A stretch of 64,000 nt of DNA from Polynucleobacter sp. SHI8 (GTDB lineage Bacteria; Pseudomonadota; Gammaproteobacteria; Burkholderiales; Burkholderiaceae). A program made the translations under genes and the position numbers. Of this stretch, positions 53,451 through 62,928 are shown in pieces; the stretch's first letter is position 1, and each line of letters begins with the position of its first letter. Location of the stretch: the NCBI RefSeq assembly GCF_027944005.1, contig NZ_AP027204.1, positions 682,001-746,000 of the forward strand, in the 5' to 3' direction. The notes under the pieces are model-generated. The model did no database searches. It had not been told where the DNA came from and saw only the letters and a list, made by a program, of their open reading frames with translations.

Positions 53451-54239
53451 TTATTGATCGTAACGAGGATAAGAAGAATTTTTTGATTGTGCTTCTAACA
53501 GGCGAATCATCGCGTGCCACTCTAGTACACCGTAGGGTCTTCTAGTACCCGGTTGATATAGATGAGCGGTTTTTGCTAAAACAGACTCATCTGGAATGAC
53601 GAGTTGAGTGTTGCTAGCCATTGCATCAACTTGCGCGCGGCATGACATTTCTAATTGATACATGGTATTGAATGCTTCTGGAACGCTAGGGCCGCAAGTC
53701 AATAAACCATGATTTTTAAAAATCATTGCATTATGTGGGCCTAAATCAGCTACCAAGCGTTTTTGTTCATCTAAATCGATGGCTGGGCCCTCGTAATCAT
53801 GGTAACCCAAATGGTTCACAAAGCGAATTGAAGTTTGAGTGAGGGGTAATAAGCCACATGCCATAGTGGAGACTGCCATTCCGGCTCGAGTATGCGTATG
53901 AATCACACAGTTCACATCTTCCCTTGCCCCATGAATTGCTCCATGGATTACATAGCCAGATTTATTGATACCATAATCCGTAGGTGGCTTTGCCAATATG
54001 TTGCCATCTAGATCAATCTTCACTAAGCTAGAAGCAGTGATTTCTTTATAAAGTAGACCATACAGATTAATCAAAAAATGCTCAGTACCGGGAATTTTTG
54101 CAGTAATATGGTTATAGATTAAATCCGTCATTCCATAGATATCTATCAGACGATAACATGCAGCGAGTTCAACTCGAGTTTGCCACTCTTCTGGACTGAC
54201 GGATCCTTGAAGAGATGGAAAGTTAGTACCGTAGTTCAT
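53451..54239 (-). CDS. class II aldolase/adducin family protein (set B)
   Basis: About 262 residues from ATG 54239, chosen because AGGAG lies four bases upstream; an in-frame ATG at 54251 contains that ribosome site within its codons. VIHTHTRAGMAVSTMAC and FKNHGLLTCGPS carry the zinc His. The beginning GSVSPEEWQTRVELAACYRL and the end RRPYGVLEWHAMIRLL closely parallel set A (EEWQARIDLAACYRL, RRPYGVMEWPALLRMM), so the two are paralogues. Confidence 0.9.
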   Translation of the reverse strand: MNYGTNFPSLQGSVSPEEWQTRVELAACYRLIDIYGMTDLIYNHITAKIPGTEHFLINLYGLLYKEITASSLVKIDLDGNILAKPPTDYGINKSGYVIHGAIHGAREDVNCVIHTHTRAGMAVSTMACGLLPLTQTSIRFVNHLGYHDYEGPAIDLDEQKRLVADLGPHNAMIFKNHGLLTCGPSVPEAFNTMYQLEMSCRAQVDAMASNTQLVIPDESVLAKTAHLYQPGTRRPYGVLEWHAMIRLLEAQSKNSSYPRYDQ

Positions 54240-54302
54240 AATTCTCCTCATATTTTTTATTTCTATATATTACTATTTATTTTTTTAATTGAGGAAACTG
54301 AC

Positions 54303-55205
54303 ATGCTGTCTATTCAGGAACAAGAAGCTATTACATTTGAGATGCCACGAGGCGCCTGTGATTGTCATACACATGTTTTTGGTCCTGAGGGACAATTTCC
54401 TTATTGGTCAGAAAGAGCATATACCCCGGCAGACGCCAGCATTACACAGCTGCAGCAATTACAGCATCAATTAGGTATTGAACGAGTTGTAGTCGTACAT
54501 CCGAGTCCCTATGGGGTCGACAATACTCGCACTTTACAAGCCATTCGTGAACTAGGAAGTCAAGCAAGGGGAGTGGCTGTTATTGATGAAAGTACAGCAA
54601 CGATTCAAGAGATTGAGAAACTGCATCAAGCTGGTTTTAGAGGCGCACGTTTAAATCTAGAAACATCTGGAGTTGAAGATCCACTCTTTGCAAAAAATAA
54701 ATTGGTACAAACAGCGCAATTAATTCAATCATTTGGGTGGCATATTCAGATTTATTCTAATCCACAATTGGTAACCCAGCTCAGCCATGAAATCATGCAT
54801 TGTGCAGTGCCTGTTGTTTTGGATCATTTTGCACGAACTTCAATCGATGCTGGTTTAGATCAGCCATTCATATTGCAATTATTCGAAATGTTAAAGTCTG
54901 GCAATGTCTGGATGAAGCTCTCGGCACCGCAACGGATTACTGATGATCCAGATTCCGATCAAATGGCAGAGTTTGTGAATCAATTAATCGGGGCAAATCA
55001 AGATCGTTTAGTATGGGGGTCGGATTGGCCGCATTCAGGGGCGCAACCCGGAAAGAAAAGAATCAAAGAAGAAGTTGAGCCGTTCCATCTCATTAATGAT
55101 GGTCATGCGCTAAATCGACTGAATCAATGGGTCAAGGATTCAACTATATTGAAGAAAATCCTATCAGATAATCCCGCACAATTGTATGATTTTGAAAAGC
55201 TCTAA
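54303..55205 (+). CDS. amidohydrolase of the LigI/PDC-lactonase type (set B)
   Basis: 300 residues from ATG 54303, which has GAGG upstream; a longer reading starting at 54180 would overlap the aldolase gene and is rejected. GACDCHTHVFGPEGQFPYW, FRGARLNLET, VVLDHFART and LVWGSDWPHSGAQPG match the set A enzyme. It is divergent from the set B aldolase. Set B lacks its own dehydrogenase. Confidence 0.88.
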   Translation: MLSIQEQEAITFEMPRGACDCHTHVFGPEGQFPYWSERAYTPADASITQLQQLQHQLGIERVVVVHPSPYGVDNTRTLQAIRELGSQARGVAVIDESTATIQEIEKLHQAGFRGARLNLETSGVEDPLFAKNKLVQTAQLIQSFGWHIQIYSNPQLVTQLSHEIMHCAVPVVLDHFARTSIDAGLDQPFILQLFEMLKSGNVWMKLSAPQRITDDPDSDQMAEFVNQLIGANQDRLVWGSDWPHSGAQPGKKRIKEEVEPFHLINDGHALNRLNQWVKDSTILKKILSDNPAQLYDFEKL

Positions 55206-55239
55206 AGAACTTCCGTGATTCACTTCAGAATGCCATTCG

Positions 55240-55959
55240 TTAATAATTGACAAGTGCAATTTGGCTAGAGCAGTCATTGACGATTCGTAAAGCTTGATCT
55301 CCAGTCTTTATTTGAGAACTGTAGTTTCGAATTAAGTCATCCAAAGTCGAAGCGGGGGTACCATTTGCAAGCATATATTGACGCAATGATCCAAGAATAG
55401 TTCCCAGAGATCGGTTGGTATCTTTGATGGTCTGGTTGATCTGATCACCTCTTGCAATCAGTGCCGAAATGGCTACTTGACCTGCTGTGCAATTAGCCCA
55501 TCCTGATGGACCCAATTGATTATATAAAGCCTTATTCAGTTGATTTGGGTTATTGGGCTTGCTTGCTGGAGGAGTGACTGGAATAATTGGCGCAATGTAG
55601 GGGGTAGCACTTGGTATAAAGACAGCATTTCTGACAGTACCCTGAGCAGTTGCTCCATTCGGATAAAACATAGTTCCTTGAATACCGGCATCGTTTTGCC
55701 AACTGCCAACATATCTTGATCCATCTTGCCAAGTGTATGTGCCTTGCCCTTGAAAAGTATCTTGCTGAAAATTTCCTGTATAAATACCACCACTTTTATA
55801 GGCCGTGTAGGTTCCGAAGCCATGAGCTTTGCCATTCAAAACTTCGCCAACGTATTTACCATGAGAGTAAAAAAGTGTTTGCGCATTTTGACTATGCACA
55901 AAACTAGACCAACTAGACAAGAGTAAAAAAAGCATAACGAAATATTTTTTGGCAGACAT
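55240..55959 (-). CDS. secreted MORN-repeat protein
   Basis: 239 residues. Signal peptide (FVMLFLLLSSWSSFVHS), then three or four MORN repeats at about 30-100: YVGEVLNGKAHGFGTYT, YTGNFQQDTFQGQGTYT and YVGSWQNDAGIQGTMF. A Pro-rich linker (PSATPYIAPIIPVTPPASKP) leads to an unrecognised helical C-terminal part with Cys in WANCTAGQ and VNDCSSQ. MORN repeats mediate membrane or protein contacts; the role here is unknown. Confidence 0.82.
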   Translation of the reverse strand: MSAKKYFVMLFLLLSSWSSFVHSQNAQTLFYSHGKYVGEVLNGKAHGFGTYTAYKSGGIYTGNFQQDTFQGQGTYTWQDGSRYVGSWQNDAGIQGTMFYPNGATAQGTVRNAVFIPSATPYIAPIIPVTPPASKPNNPNQLNKALYNQLGPSGWANCTAGQVAISALIARGDQINQTIKDTNRSLGTILGSLRQYMLANGTPASTLDDLIRNYSSQIKTGDQALRIVNDCSSQIALVNY

Positions 55960-56006
55960 TTATAAACCTTATATTATCTATAATGAAATTATTATATGAG
56001 GTTTTC

Positions 56007-57080
56007 ATGCCATTCAATTTAAGCATACGCAGAAAAGTTTTAACCGCGATAGCTTTAACTTCGCTAAATCCATTTGGTTTCGCACAAACAAAAAAGCTCT
56101 CTCTTGTAGAAAGTGATTCTAAAAAAAATGTTATTGACGGTAAGATCATTGATCCTAAAACACAGCGTGATTTAAGTATTCGAATTCGCTTACCACAGGA
56201 GAAGAAAAAATCACCATTAATTATTTATTCACCAGGTCTTGGTAGTGGATTATCTAATGGACAATCTTGGTGTGAAGCTTGGGTTAATGCTGGTTATATT
56301 GTCGTGACTATTTCTCATCCAGTCACCAATGACATTATTTGGGATACGCAAAAGACAACTTTTACGAATCGATTACAACAGTCTCTCGCTGGACCACAAT
56401 ATGATTTAAGGGTATTAGATTGTAAGTTTGTCATTAGTGAATTGTTAAAGGGGTCTCAATCATCTTTTTTAGTAAAAGGTGGACTAGTTCAAGATGATTT
56501 GAAGTTGGAGGACTATATAGATCCTGAGCGAATTGGTATTGCTGGCCACTCATATGGTGCCTTAACTGTTCAATCGATTTGTGGTCAAGGAAGTGTCGGC
56601 ATGATTGATCATCGTATAAAAGCAGCGATCGCTTTTTCACCAGGATCCATGACAGAATCAAGTGCTAAAAAAATGGCAAATGTCAAAATACCATTTTTCT
56701 GCATTATGGGGGATCATGATAATCAAGTTACTTTTAAAAAGGGACTTGAGAAAATGACCTTAGGGATGACTTTAGCTAAGCGTCGATGGGTATACGATAA
56801 CCTTCCACGTGGAGCTCGTCAGTTATGGATTGTAAGTCCTGCAGATCATATGACTTTTGCTGGAGAGACAGTTGATGAGCAATCATTTAGTCGTGATATT
56901 CCAGTAGGTATAGATGGCGAATCTGATACTTGGGAGCGCATTAATCAAGTGACTACACTCTTTTGGAATTATTACTTATTAAAACAAGCAAAAACAGAAA
57001 ACCCAAAGTCCTTATTCGTTGAATATGAAAAATCAGTCAAAATCCATTTACATGCCAAAGAGGTCTTTGAGGTCAGTTAA
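56007..57080 (+). CDS. secreted alpha/beta hydrolase (dienelactone/PAF-acetylhydrolase-like)
   Basis: About 357 residues from ATG 56007, which has GAGG five bases upstream; ATG 55983 is the alternative. The leader SIRRKVLTAIALTSLNPFGF has a twin Arg and may use Tat export. IYSPGLGSGLSNGQSW forms the oxyanion region, GIAGHSYGALTVQ the nucleophile Ser, and IMGDHDNQVTF and PADHMTFAGE probable Asp and His. It probably cleaves an ester or lactone. It is divergent from the MORN gene by 47 bases. Confidence 0.82.
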   Translation: MPFNLSIRRKVLTAIALTSLNPFGFAQTKKLSLVESDSKKNVIDGKIIDPKTQRDLSIRIRLPQEKKKSPLIIYSPGLGSGLSNGQSWCEAWVNAGYIVVTISHPVTNDIIWDTQKTTFTNRLQQSLAGPQYDLRVLDCKFVISELLKGSQSSFLVKGGLVQDDLKLEDYIDPERIGIAGHSYGALTVQSICGQGSVGMIDHRIKAAIAFSPGSMTESSAKKMANVKIPFFCIMGDHDNQVTFKKGLEKMTLGMTLAKRRWVYDNLPRGARQLWIVSPADHMTFAGETVDEQSFSRDIPVGIDGESDTWERINQVTTLFWNYYLLKQAKTENPKSLFVEYEKSVKIHLHAKEVFEVS

Positions 57081-57233
57081 TCTTACATATCCTACATATT
57101 TTATGCATCAAATAGGATAATGTCGGAATAATTAATTAACTTGAATAACTTTTATGATGGCTAGCAATACCTACATTTTTAATTTTTTTAGCCGTAACCA
57201 ATCAATTTACATATCAAATGAGTTTTCTATCAA

Positions 57234-58166
57234 GTGAAGTTTAATTGTTTAAAAATTATTACACTTCTCCTCGGAGTAAGTGTGTTGCCGCAATCCTTTT
57301 CTGAAGGCTTGGTCAATGGTTTACTGCAACAACGAGCCAACGCCTTTTTAACGGTTATTAGTTATTCTTTGACCCCCGATGTCACAACGGGTTCACTCTC
57401 ATTGAATGATAGTGCATTGAGTAATCCTGAGTTGTCAATGACGTCCTTGGGTGGCGGGGGAACACTTAGTGAGAGTTTTCCGTTATATGTAGAGGGCACA
57501 ATCGCTTTAAATCGCTATAACCCGACTTTTGTCAGTAGTGGTACTACCCCTGTAACAATCCCAGTGAGATGGAATAGTATTTCTGGAACGGGTGGGATTG
57601 GTTGGGATTTTAAATTGAATGAGCAATTTAAAATTAGACCCATATTTAATGTTTCTCTAGGTCATGTAGAAAGTGATATTTCAATTGCCTCAAGAGTGAT
57701 TGAGAATAAAACTGGCGTTAGTCTTGATTTCTTAAATAGTGGGCGCCTGAATGCTTATGGATTAGGCGGATCTATCGTGCTTGATTATGAGGACTATCGC
57801 CCTGATCAAGAAAATGAATTTGAACTACGTTATACCAATATTCAATTAACCAGCTTTGACTCTTCAAAATCTGTTGAGGGTCACTCAAGTGCACAAAGTT
57901 TAGGTTTGTGGTCGCGCCGAAGAGTGCCTACAGGGTTTACCCTGATGGGTAGTACTGTTAGGAGTGTTGTCGAATTTGCTCATACACAGTATTTGGGGGA
58001 CTCTAGAGGTGCTTTAGGTTTTAACTTCCTTTCAAGCATAGGCACAGGCTTAGAGCTTGACATCAAAGACTACGATATCTTTTTTACCCGAGCAAGATTA
58101 ATGGTTCGGTACCAATTTGCCCCAGATATTTCAGGATATTCGATTGGGATTGCAGCTAGTTTCTAA
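57234..58166 (+). CDS. predicted outer-membrane beta-barrel protein
   Basis: 310 residues from GTG 57234. Signal peptide (LKIITLLLGVSVLPQSFS), then alternating strands throughout: FPLYVEGTIALNRY, GGIGWDFKLNEQFKIRPIFN and FTRARLMVRYQFAPD, ending GIAASF with terminal Phe. It resembles autotransporter-like or porin-like barrels without a recognisable passenger. Function is unknown. It stands alone before the Liv transporter cluster. Confidence 0.6.
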   Translation: MKFNCLKIITLLLGVSVLPQSFSEGLVNGLLQQRANAFLTVISYSLTPDVTTGSLSLNDSALSNPELSMTSLGGGGTLSESFPLYVEGTIALNRYNPTFVSSGTTPVTIPVRWNSISGTGGIGWDFKLNEQFKIRPIFNVSLGHVESDISIASRVIENKTGVSLDFLNSGRLNAYGLGGSIVLDYEDYRPDQENEFELRYTNIQLTSFDSSKSVEGHSSAQSLGLWSRRRVPTGFTLMGSTVRSVVEFAHTQYLGDSRGALGFNFLSSIGTGLELDIKDYDIFFTRARLMVRYQFAPDISGYSIGIAASF

Positions 58167-58313
58167 TTGATATCTACGATAAAAACAAAATATTTATCCA
58201 TTTTGCATTGATCCGCATTAGCCCTTAAAAGGTCACCTAAACTCAGAATCGCATGTTATTCTTTGTCATGTAAAATTTCAATAATTGTTTTTTCTTAGAG
58301 ATTAATTGAGGGC

Positions 58314-59510
58314 ATGATGAAAAAAAATAAGTTCATACAACTTGGTTTGGTAGTTTTAAGTGGATTGATGATGACCATTGCATCAGCGCAAACTGTCAAA
58401 ATTGGATTTATGGGAACCTATAGCGGCCCAGGTGCTGCTCAAGGTGATCAGTTGGATAAGGGTGTAAAGCTTTTCATAAAGTTGAATGGCGACAAATTAC
58501 CACCTGGTGTGAAAGTCGAAATTATTACGCGTGACGATACTGGACCAAATCCGGATGTTGCCAAGCGTGTTGCGCAGGAATTGATTGTGCGTGAAAAAGT
58601 GAACTACCTTACTGGCTTTGTTTGGTCCCCTAACATGGCGGCAATTGGGCCTTTAACTACCGAGGCAAAAGTGCCTTACGTAAGTATGAACGCTGCTGCA
58701 GCAAGAGTGATGATTAATGCGCCTTACATGGCTCGTACATCCTTTACGCTTTGGCAATCAGCTTACCCATTAGGACAATGGGCAGCGAAAAAATATAAAA
58801 AAGCTTACACAGCTGTGAGCGATTTTGCACCTGGTCATGAAGCTGAAGAAGGTTTTATCAAAGGTTTCAAAGAGGGCGGCGGTGAGATTCTTGGAAGTGT
58901 CAGAATCCCTGTGGCCAATCCTGATTTCACGCCATTTATTCAAAAAATTAAAGATGTAAAACCTGATGTGATCTTTGGCTTTAACCCTGCAGGAAAAGCA
59001 GCTACTGGAATGATGAAAGCTTATTCAGACCTTGGATTAGCCAAAGCTGGCATCAAGTTTATTGGTACTGGTGATATTGTGACTGATGAAGAATTGCAAG
59101 GCATGGGTGATGTTGCACTTGGCGTGACGACGGTACATCATTATTCAGCCAATTCCAATCGTGCTAGCAATCGTGCGTTTGTTGCTGCTTACAAAAAAGA
59201 GTTTGGTGAGAACTTAGAACCTGGATTTATGGCAGTTGGCGCATGGGATGCCATGGAAGCGATTTTTTATACCATTCGTGAGCAAAATGGAAAAATTGAT
59301 CCAGATAAAACTATGGAGTTATTGAAGAAATATAAAAGTACAACAAGTCCTCGCGGCGAGTTTTCGATCGACCCTGAGACGAGAGATGTAATTAATCCAG
59401 AATATTTACGTGAAGTTCGTAAAGTGAATGGAAAACTGGCAAACGTTGAGATTGAAACTCTCAGTACTGGAATTAAAGACCCAATGAAGGAATTTGATAA
59501 AAAGAAATAA
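58314..59510 (+). CDS. Liv-type ABC transporter, periplasmic binding protein
   Basis: 398 residues. Signal peptide (LGLVVLSGLMMTIASAQ) then KIGFMGTYSGPGAAQGDQLD, the peripla_BP_6 type of branched-chain amino acid or amide-binding proteins. DDTGPNPDVAKRVAQELI, VPYVSMNAAAARVM and PDFTPFIQKIKDVKPDVIFG follow. Such proteins also bind aromatic acids or urea, so the ligand cannot be stated. It is 41 bases before the first permease gene and heads the five-gene operon. Confidence 0.9.
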   Translation: MMKKNKFIQLGLVVLSGLMMTIASAQTVKIGFMGTYSGPGAAQGDQLDKGVKLFIKLNGDKLPPGVKVEIITRDDTGPNPDVAKRVAQELIVREKVNYLTGFVWSPNMAAIGPLTTEAKVPYVSMNAAAARVMINAPYMARTSFTLWQSAYPLGQWAAKKYKKAYTAVSDFAPGHEAEEGFIKGFKEGGGEILGSVRIPVANPDFTPFIQKIKDVKPDVIFGFNPAGKAATGMMKAYSDLGLAKAGIKFIGTGDIVTDEELQGMGDVALGVTTVHHYSANSNRASNRAFVAAYKKEFGENLEPGFMAVGAWDAMEAIFYTIREQNGKIDPDKTMELLKKYKSTTSPRGEFSIDPETRDVINPEYLREVRKVNGKLANVEIETLSTGIKDPMKEFDKKK

Positions 59511-59551
59511 TTGTTTTTAACTTTTATTTTTTTTCATCAGTATTAAACTGA

Positions 59552-60427
59552 ATGGACTCTTTTTTTGCTGCCGTTGTTAGTGTCTTATTTTATGGCGTTG
59601 CCTACGGAATGGTTCTTTATGTCATTTCCGTAGGCTTATCCATCACAATGGGGATGATGGGTATTGCTAACTTGGCCCACGGAGTTTTTGCGATGTGTGG
59701 TGGTTATATTCTTGTGACCGCCTTGGCTAAATATCAAATCCCATTTCCAATTGCACTTGCCCTATCATTTTTAATCGTTGCTTTTTTTAGTGTTTTTCTT
59801 GATCGTTTGTTATACAAGCACATATACGATGCTCCTGAACTTGAGCAAGTTTTATTTAGTATTGCCTTAATTTTTATTTCAATAGCAATTGCCCGTTTGA
59901 TTTTCGGAACTCTGCAACAGCCTGTGGTGTTGCCAGAGTACTTAAAAGATCAATTTACCTTGATGGGAAGAGACTTTCCAGCATATAGAGTATTTATTAT
60001 AATTTTTAGCACGATCCTCATTGCCGCTTTATGGTTTGGTGTTGAGAATACCAAATGGGGTGCAATGGTTAGGGCAACAGTGGATAACCGTGCTATGGCG
60101 CAGTCCATTGGGATTAATACCAAATTGCTATTCAGCATTACTTTTGCGGTTGGAAGTGGTCTTGCTGGTATGGGAGGGGCTTTAGGCGCAGAAATTATTG
60201 CTATTCAGCCAACTTACCCTTTTGAGCAATTAGTGTTCTTTCTGATTGTTGTCTCAGTAGGTGGATTAGGTAGTTTAAAAGGACCATTTTTTGCCGCGCT
60301 CTTGATCGGTGTACTCGATACGGCGTGTAAATATTGGATACCTGAAGTAGGTGCATTCTTAATTTATATAGTGACAATTGGAATTTTATTGTGGCGTCCT
60401 CTTGGTTTAATGGGAAAACGTGCATGA
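59552..60427 (+). CDS. Liv-type ABC transporter permease (LivH-like)
   Basis: 291 residues, about eight helices. GLSITMGMMGIANLAHG and GAMVRATVDNRAMAQSIGIN are conserved LivH motifs, and GSGLAGMGGALGAEI and VGGLGSLKGPFFAALLIG follow. It forms half of the inner-membrane pore. The stop overlaps the next gene by four bases. Confidence 0.92.
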   Translation: MDSFFAAVVSVLFYGVAYGMVLYVISVGLSITMGMMGIANLAHGVFAMCGGYILVTALAKYQIPFPIALALSFLIVAFFSVFLDRLLYKHIYDAPELEQVLFSIALIFISIAIARLIFGTLQQPVVLPEYLKDQFTLMGRDFPAYRVFIIIFSTILIAALWFGVENTKWGAMVRATVDNRAMAQSIGINTKLLFSITFAVGSGLAGMGGALGAEIIAIQPTYPFEQLVFFLIVVSVGGLGSLKGPFFAALLIGVLDTACKYWIPEVGAFLIYIVTIGILLWRPLGLMGKRA

Positions 60428-61398
60428 GTAATTTAGTCGGCTTCCAATCCAATCCACGCTTAAAAATTTCAGAGCTCATCACTTGGGTGTTGGCTTTAGC
60501 AGTTTTCTTTGTTTTGCCGGATTATCTATCATTGGGCGCGCAAATACTCACCTATATTTTGTTTGCACTCTCTTTAGATTTGATCACAGGATATGCTGGT
60601 GTGGTGACGTTAGGTCATGCAGCTTTTTTTGGAGTTGGGGCTTATACCTGTGGGATTTTATCTGCCAAGCTGGGTATAACTGACCCATTGTTACTTCTTC
60701 TGATGAGTGCCATCGTTTGTGGTTTGCTAGGAGTGAGTACAGGCCTGATTATTTTGCGAACACAAAAATTAACCCAGTTAATGTTAACTCTAGCAATCGC
60801 GGCATTATGTTTTGAGGTGGCAAATAAGGCAACGACCATCACGGGTGGGGCAGATGGATTGACTGGAGTAATCATCGGTCCAGTTTTTGGTTTATTTAAA
60901 TTTGATTTTTTGAATAAAACAGCCTACCTATGGTGTTTAGGGATTTTATTTATTTTTTGGTTTCTGGTGAGACGATTAATTTATTCGCCGTTTGGCATTA
61001 CTCTAACTGGAATTAAAGAGAATAAACAAAGGATGCAAGCTATTGGCGTACCAGTTAACTCTTATCTATTGAAGGCATACACTTTTTCAGGGATGATTGC
61101 TGGTATTGCAGGGGCTTTGATCGCACAAACCAACCAATTTGTAGGCCTTAATGTCATAGGTTTTGAACCATCTGGCGAAATACTTGTCATGTTGATTTTA
61201 GGTGGTGTTGGCAGAATCTATGGGGCATTTGTGGGACCCATCGTATTTTTAGTTGCTCAGGATTTTTTAGCCAAACAATTTCCAGAGTATTGGAATTTAG
61301 GAATCGGTTTGATGTTATTAATTGTGGTTTTATTCGCCAAAGGTGGAGTCTTAGGAGTCTTTGACAAATTAATCGCACTTGGGAGATCTAGTAAGTGA
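60424..61398 (+). CDS. Liv-type ABC transporter permease (LivM-like)
   Basis: 324 residues from ATG 60424, the ATGA overlap with livH; a longer reading from 60391 would overlap livH by 37 bases. DLITGYAGVVTLGHAAFFG and GIKENKQRMQAIGVPV are LivM motifs, and LILGGVGRIYGAFVGP is near the end. Second pore half. The stop overlaps the livG GTG start by four bases. Confidence 0.92.
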   Translation: MSNLVGFQSNPRLKISELITWVLALAVFFVLPDYLSLGAQILTYILFALSLDLITGYAGVVTLGHAAFFGVGAYTCGILSAKLGITDPLLLLLMSAIVCGLLGVSTGLIILRTQKLTQLMLTLAIAALCFEVANKATTITGGADGLTGVIIGPVFGLFKFDFLNKTAYLWCLGILFIFWFLVRRLIYSPFGITLTGIKENKQRMQAIGVPVNSYLLKAYTFSGMIAGIAGALIAQTNQFVGLNVIGFEPSGEILVMLILGGVGRIYGAFVGPIVFLVAQDFLAKQFPEYWNLGIGLMLLIVVLFAKGGVLGVFDKLIALGRSSK

Positions 61399-62144
61399 CA
61401 TTAGCTCTAGAGACGATTGGATTATCTAAACAATTTGGAGCCTTGACGGTATCCGATCAGATTAATTTTCAACTAGAGCCGGGTGCAAGGCATGCTTTAA
61501 TTGGCCCTAATGGAGCCGGTAAAACCACATTTATCAATTTACTAACAGGACGATTAACGCCATCATCTGGACAGGTAAAAATGATGGGGCAAGAAATTAG
61601 TTCACTCAATGAAAGCCAAAGAGTCAAGATGGGCCTTGGGCGAACATTTCAGATTAACTCATTATTTAATAAGATGACCGTTTTAGATAATGTCTCTTTA
61701 GGCATTTCAGAACGTCTTGGTATTTCAAAAAAAATGTGGAGAAATGCAAGCGCATTTACACATTTAAAAGAAGAATCACTAGAAATCTTAAGTCTTTTAG
61801 GAATTGCCGATGATGCTCATGAAAGAGTTAATCAATTGCCATATGGTAAACAACGTTTAGTTGAAATTGCGATTTCTTTAGGTTTGAAGCCTAAGGTGCT
61901 ACTTTTAGACGAACCTGCGGCTGGAGTTCCATCGATGGAATCGGGACGTATTTTGCAGGCTTTAGATGTTTTACCAAAAGATATTGCCATTTTGATGATT
62001 GAGCATGATATGGATTTGGTATTTCAGTTTGCCTCAAAAATTACTGTATTGGTTCAAGGTGCAGTCTTGTGTGAGGGAACTCCAGCTGAGATTGCAAATG
62101 ATTCCAGAGTTCACCAAGTTTATTTAGGAGAGCCCAATGAGTGA
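61395..62144 (+). CDS. Liv-type ABC transporter ATPase (LivG-like)
   Basis: 249 residues from GTG 61395. Walker A GPNGAGKTT (about 36-44), LivG motif GLGRTFQINSLFNKMTV, signature-equivalent LPYGKQRLVEIA, Walker B LLLDEPAAGVPSMES and H-loop IEHDMDLVFQFA. It overlaps livF by eight bases. Confidence 0.93.
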   Translation: MTLALETIGLSKQFGALTVSDQINFQLEPGARHALIGPNGAGKTTFINLLTGRLTPSSGQVKMMGQEISSLNESQRVKMGLGRTFQINSLFNKMTVLDNVSLGISERLGISKKMWRNASAFTHLKEESLEILSLLGIADDAHERVNQLPYGKQRLVEIAISLGLKPKVLLLDEPAAGVPSMESGRILQALDVLPKDIAILMIEHDMDLVFQFASKITVLVQGAVLCEGTPAEIANDSRVHQVYLGEPNE

Positions 62145-62853
62145 AGATAAAAATAAAATAGCTCTTCGCTTACAAGGTGTTCATGCCGGGTATGGAGAGT
62201 TAAATATTTTAGAAAATATTAATATTGAAATCCCAACCAACACCTCTTTAGCCCTTTTGGGAAGGAATGGGGTTGGTAAGACAACCTTGATGTCAACTAT
62301 CATGGGGCATGCCACTTTGCATTCTGGCAGGATTGAACTGTTTGGTAAGGACATTCAATCTTTGCCCGTTTATGAACGATCTAGGCTAGGCATTGGCTAT
62401 GTTCCGCAAACGAGAGACATATTTCCATCGTTAACTGTTGAAGAAAATATGTTGATTGCAGCTAGACCAGGTCGTTGGCCACTGGAGAGGGTGTATGAGT
62501 TATTCCCTCGTTTAGCTGAGCGAAAAGATAATATGGGGAATCAATTATCAGGCGGTGAACAGCAGATGTTGGCCGTTGGGCGAGCACTCATTTGTGATCC
62601 TAGCTTACTTTTGTTAGATGAACCCCTGGAAGGTCTAGCCCCAGTCATTGTGCAAATGTTGATGGATGTCATCAAAAAGCTCATAAGAGAAGAAAATTTG
62701 ACGGTTATATTAGTTGAGCAGTCAGCAAAATTGGCATTGCAAGTCACGGATCAAGTCTTGGTTCTCAATCGTGGACAAGTAACCCATCATGGTAAAAGTG
62801 AGGATTTGCTAAGCCAACCTGAGCAATTAGCTAAGTTAATTTCTGCAAACTAA
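62137..62853 (+). CDS. Liv-type ABC transporter ATPase (LivF-like)
   Basis: 238 residues. Walker A GRNGVGKTT, LivF-type IGYVPQTRDIFPSLTVEEN, signature LSGGEQQMLAVGRAL, Walker B LLLDEPLEGLAPVI and VEQSAKLAL. It completes the importer with the preceding four genes. The usual DEPSMGLAP-like segment here reads DEPLEGLAP, a common variant. Confidence 0.93.
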   Translation: MSEDKNKIALRLQGVHAGYGELNILENINIEIPTNTSLALLGRNGVGKTTLMSTIMGHATLHSGRIELFGKDIQSLPVYERSRLGIGYVPQTRDIFPSLTVEENMLIAARPGRWPLERVYELFPRLAERKDNMGNQLSGGEQQMLAVGRALICDPSLLLLDEPLEGLAPVIVQMLMDVIKKLIREENLTVILVEQSAKLALQVTDQVLVLNRGQVTHHGKSEDLLSQPEQLAKLISAN

Positions 62854-62928
62854 ACGTATTATTTAAATGTGGTAAATTCTTATCTGTATTTGATAGAACA
62901 CATAATATTTTAAATCTAGGGATTTTTT

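Noticed and set aside
54180..54302. Upstream extension of the set B amidohydrolase (41 extra residues)
   Set aside because: It is antisense to the aldolase start, is unlike any family N-terminus, and the ATG at 54303 has a proper GAGG ribosome site.
60391..60423. Longer LivM start overlapping LivH by 37 bases
   Set aside because: ATG 60424 forms the usual ATGA overlap and gives the typical LivM length.
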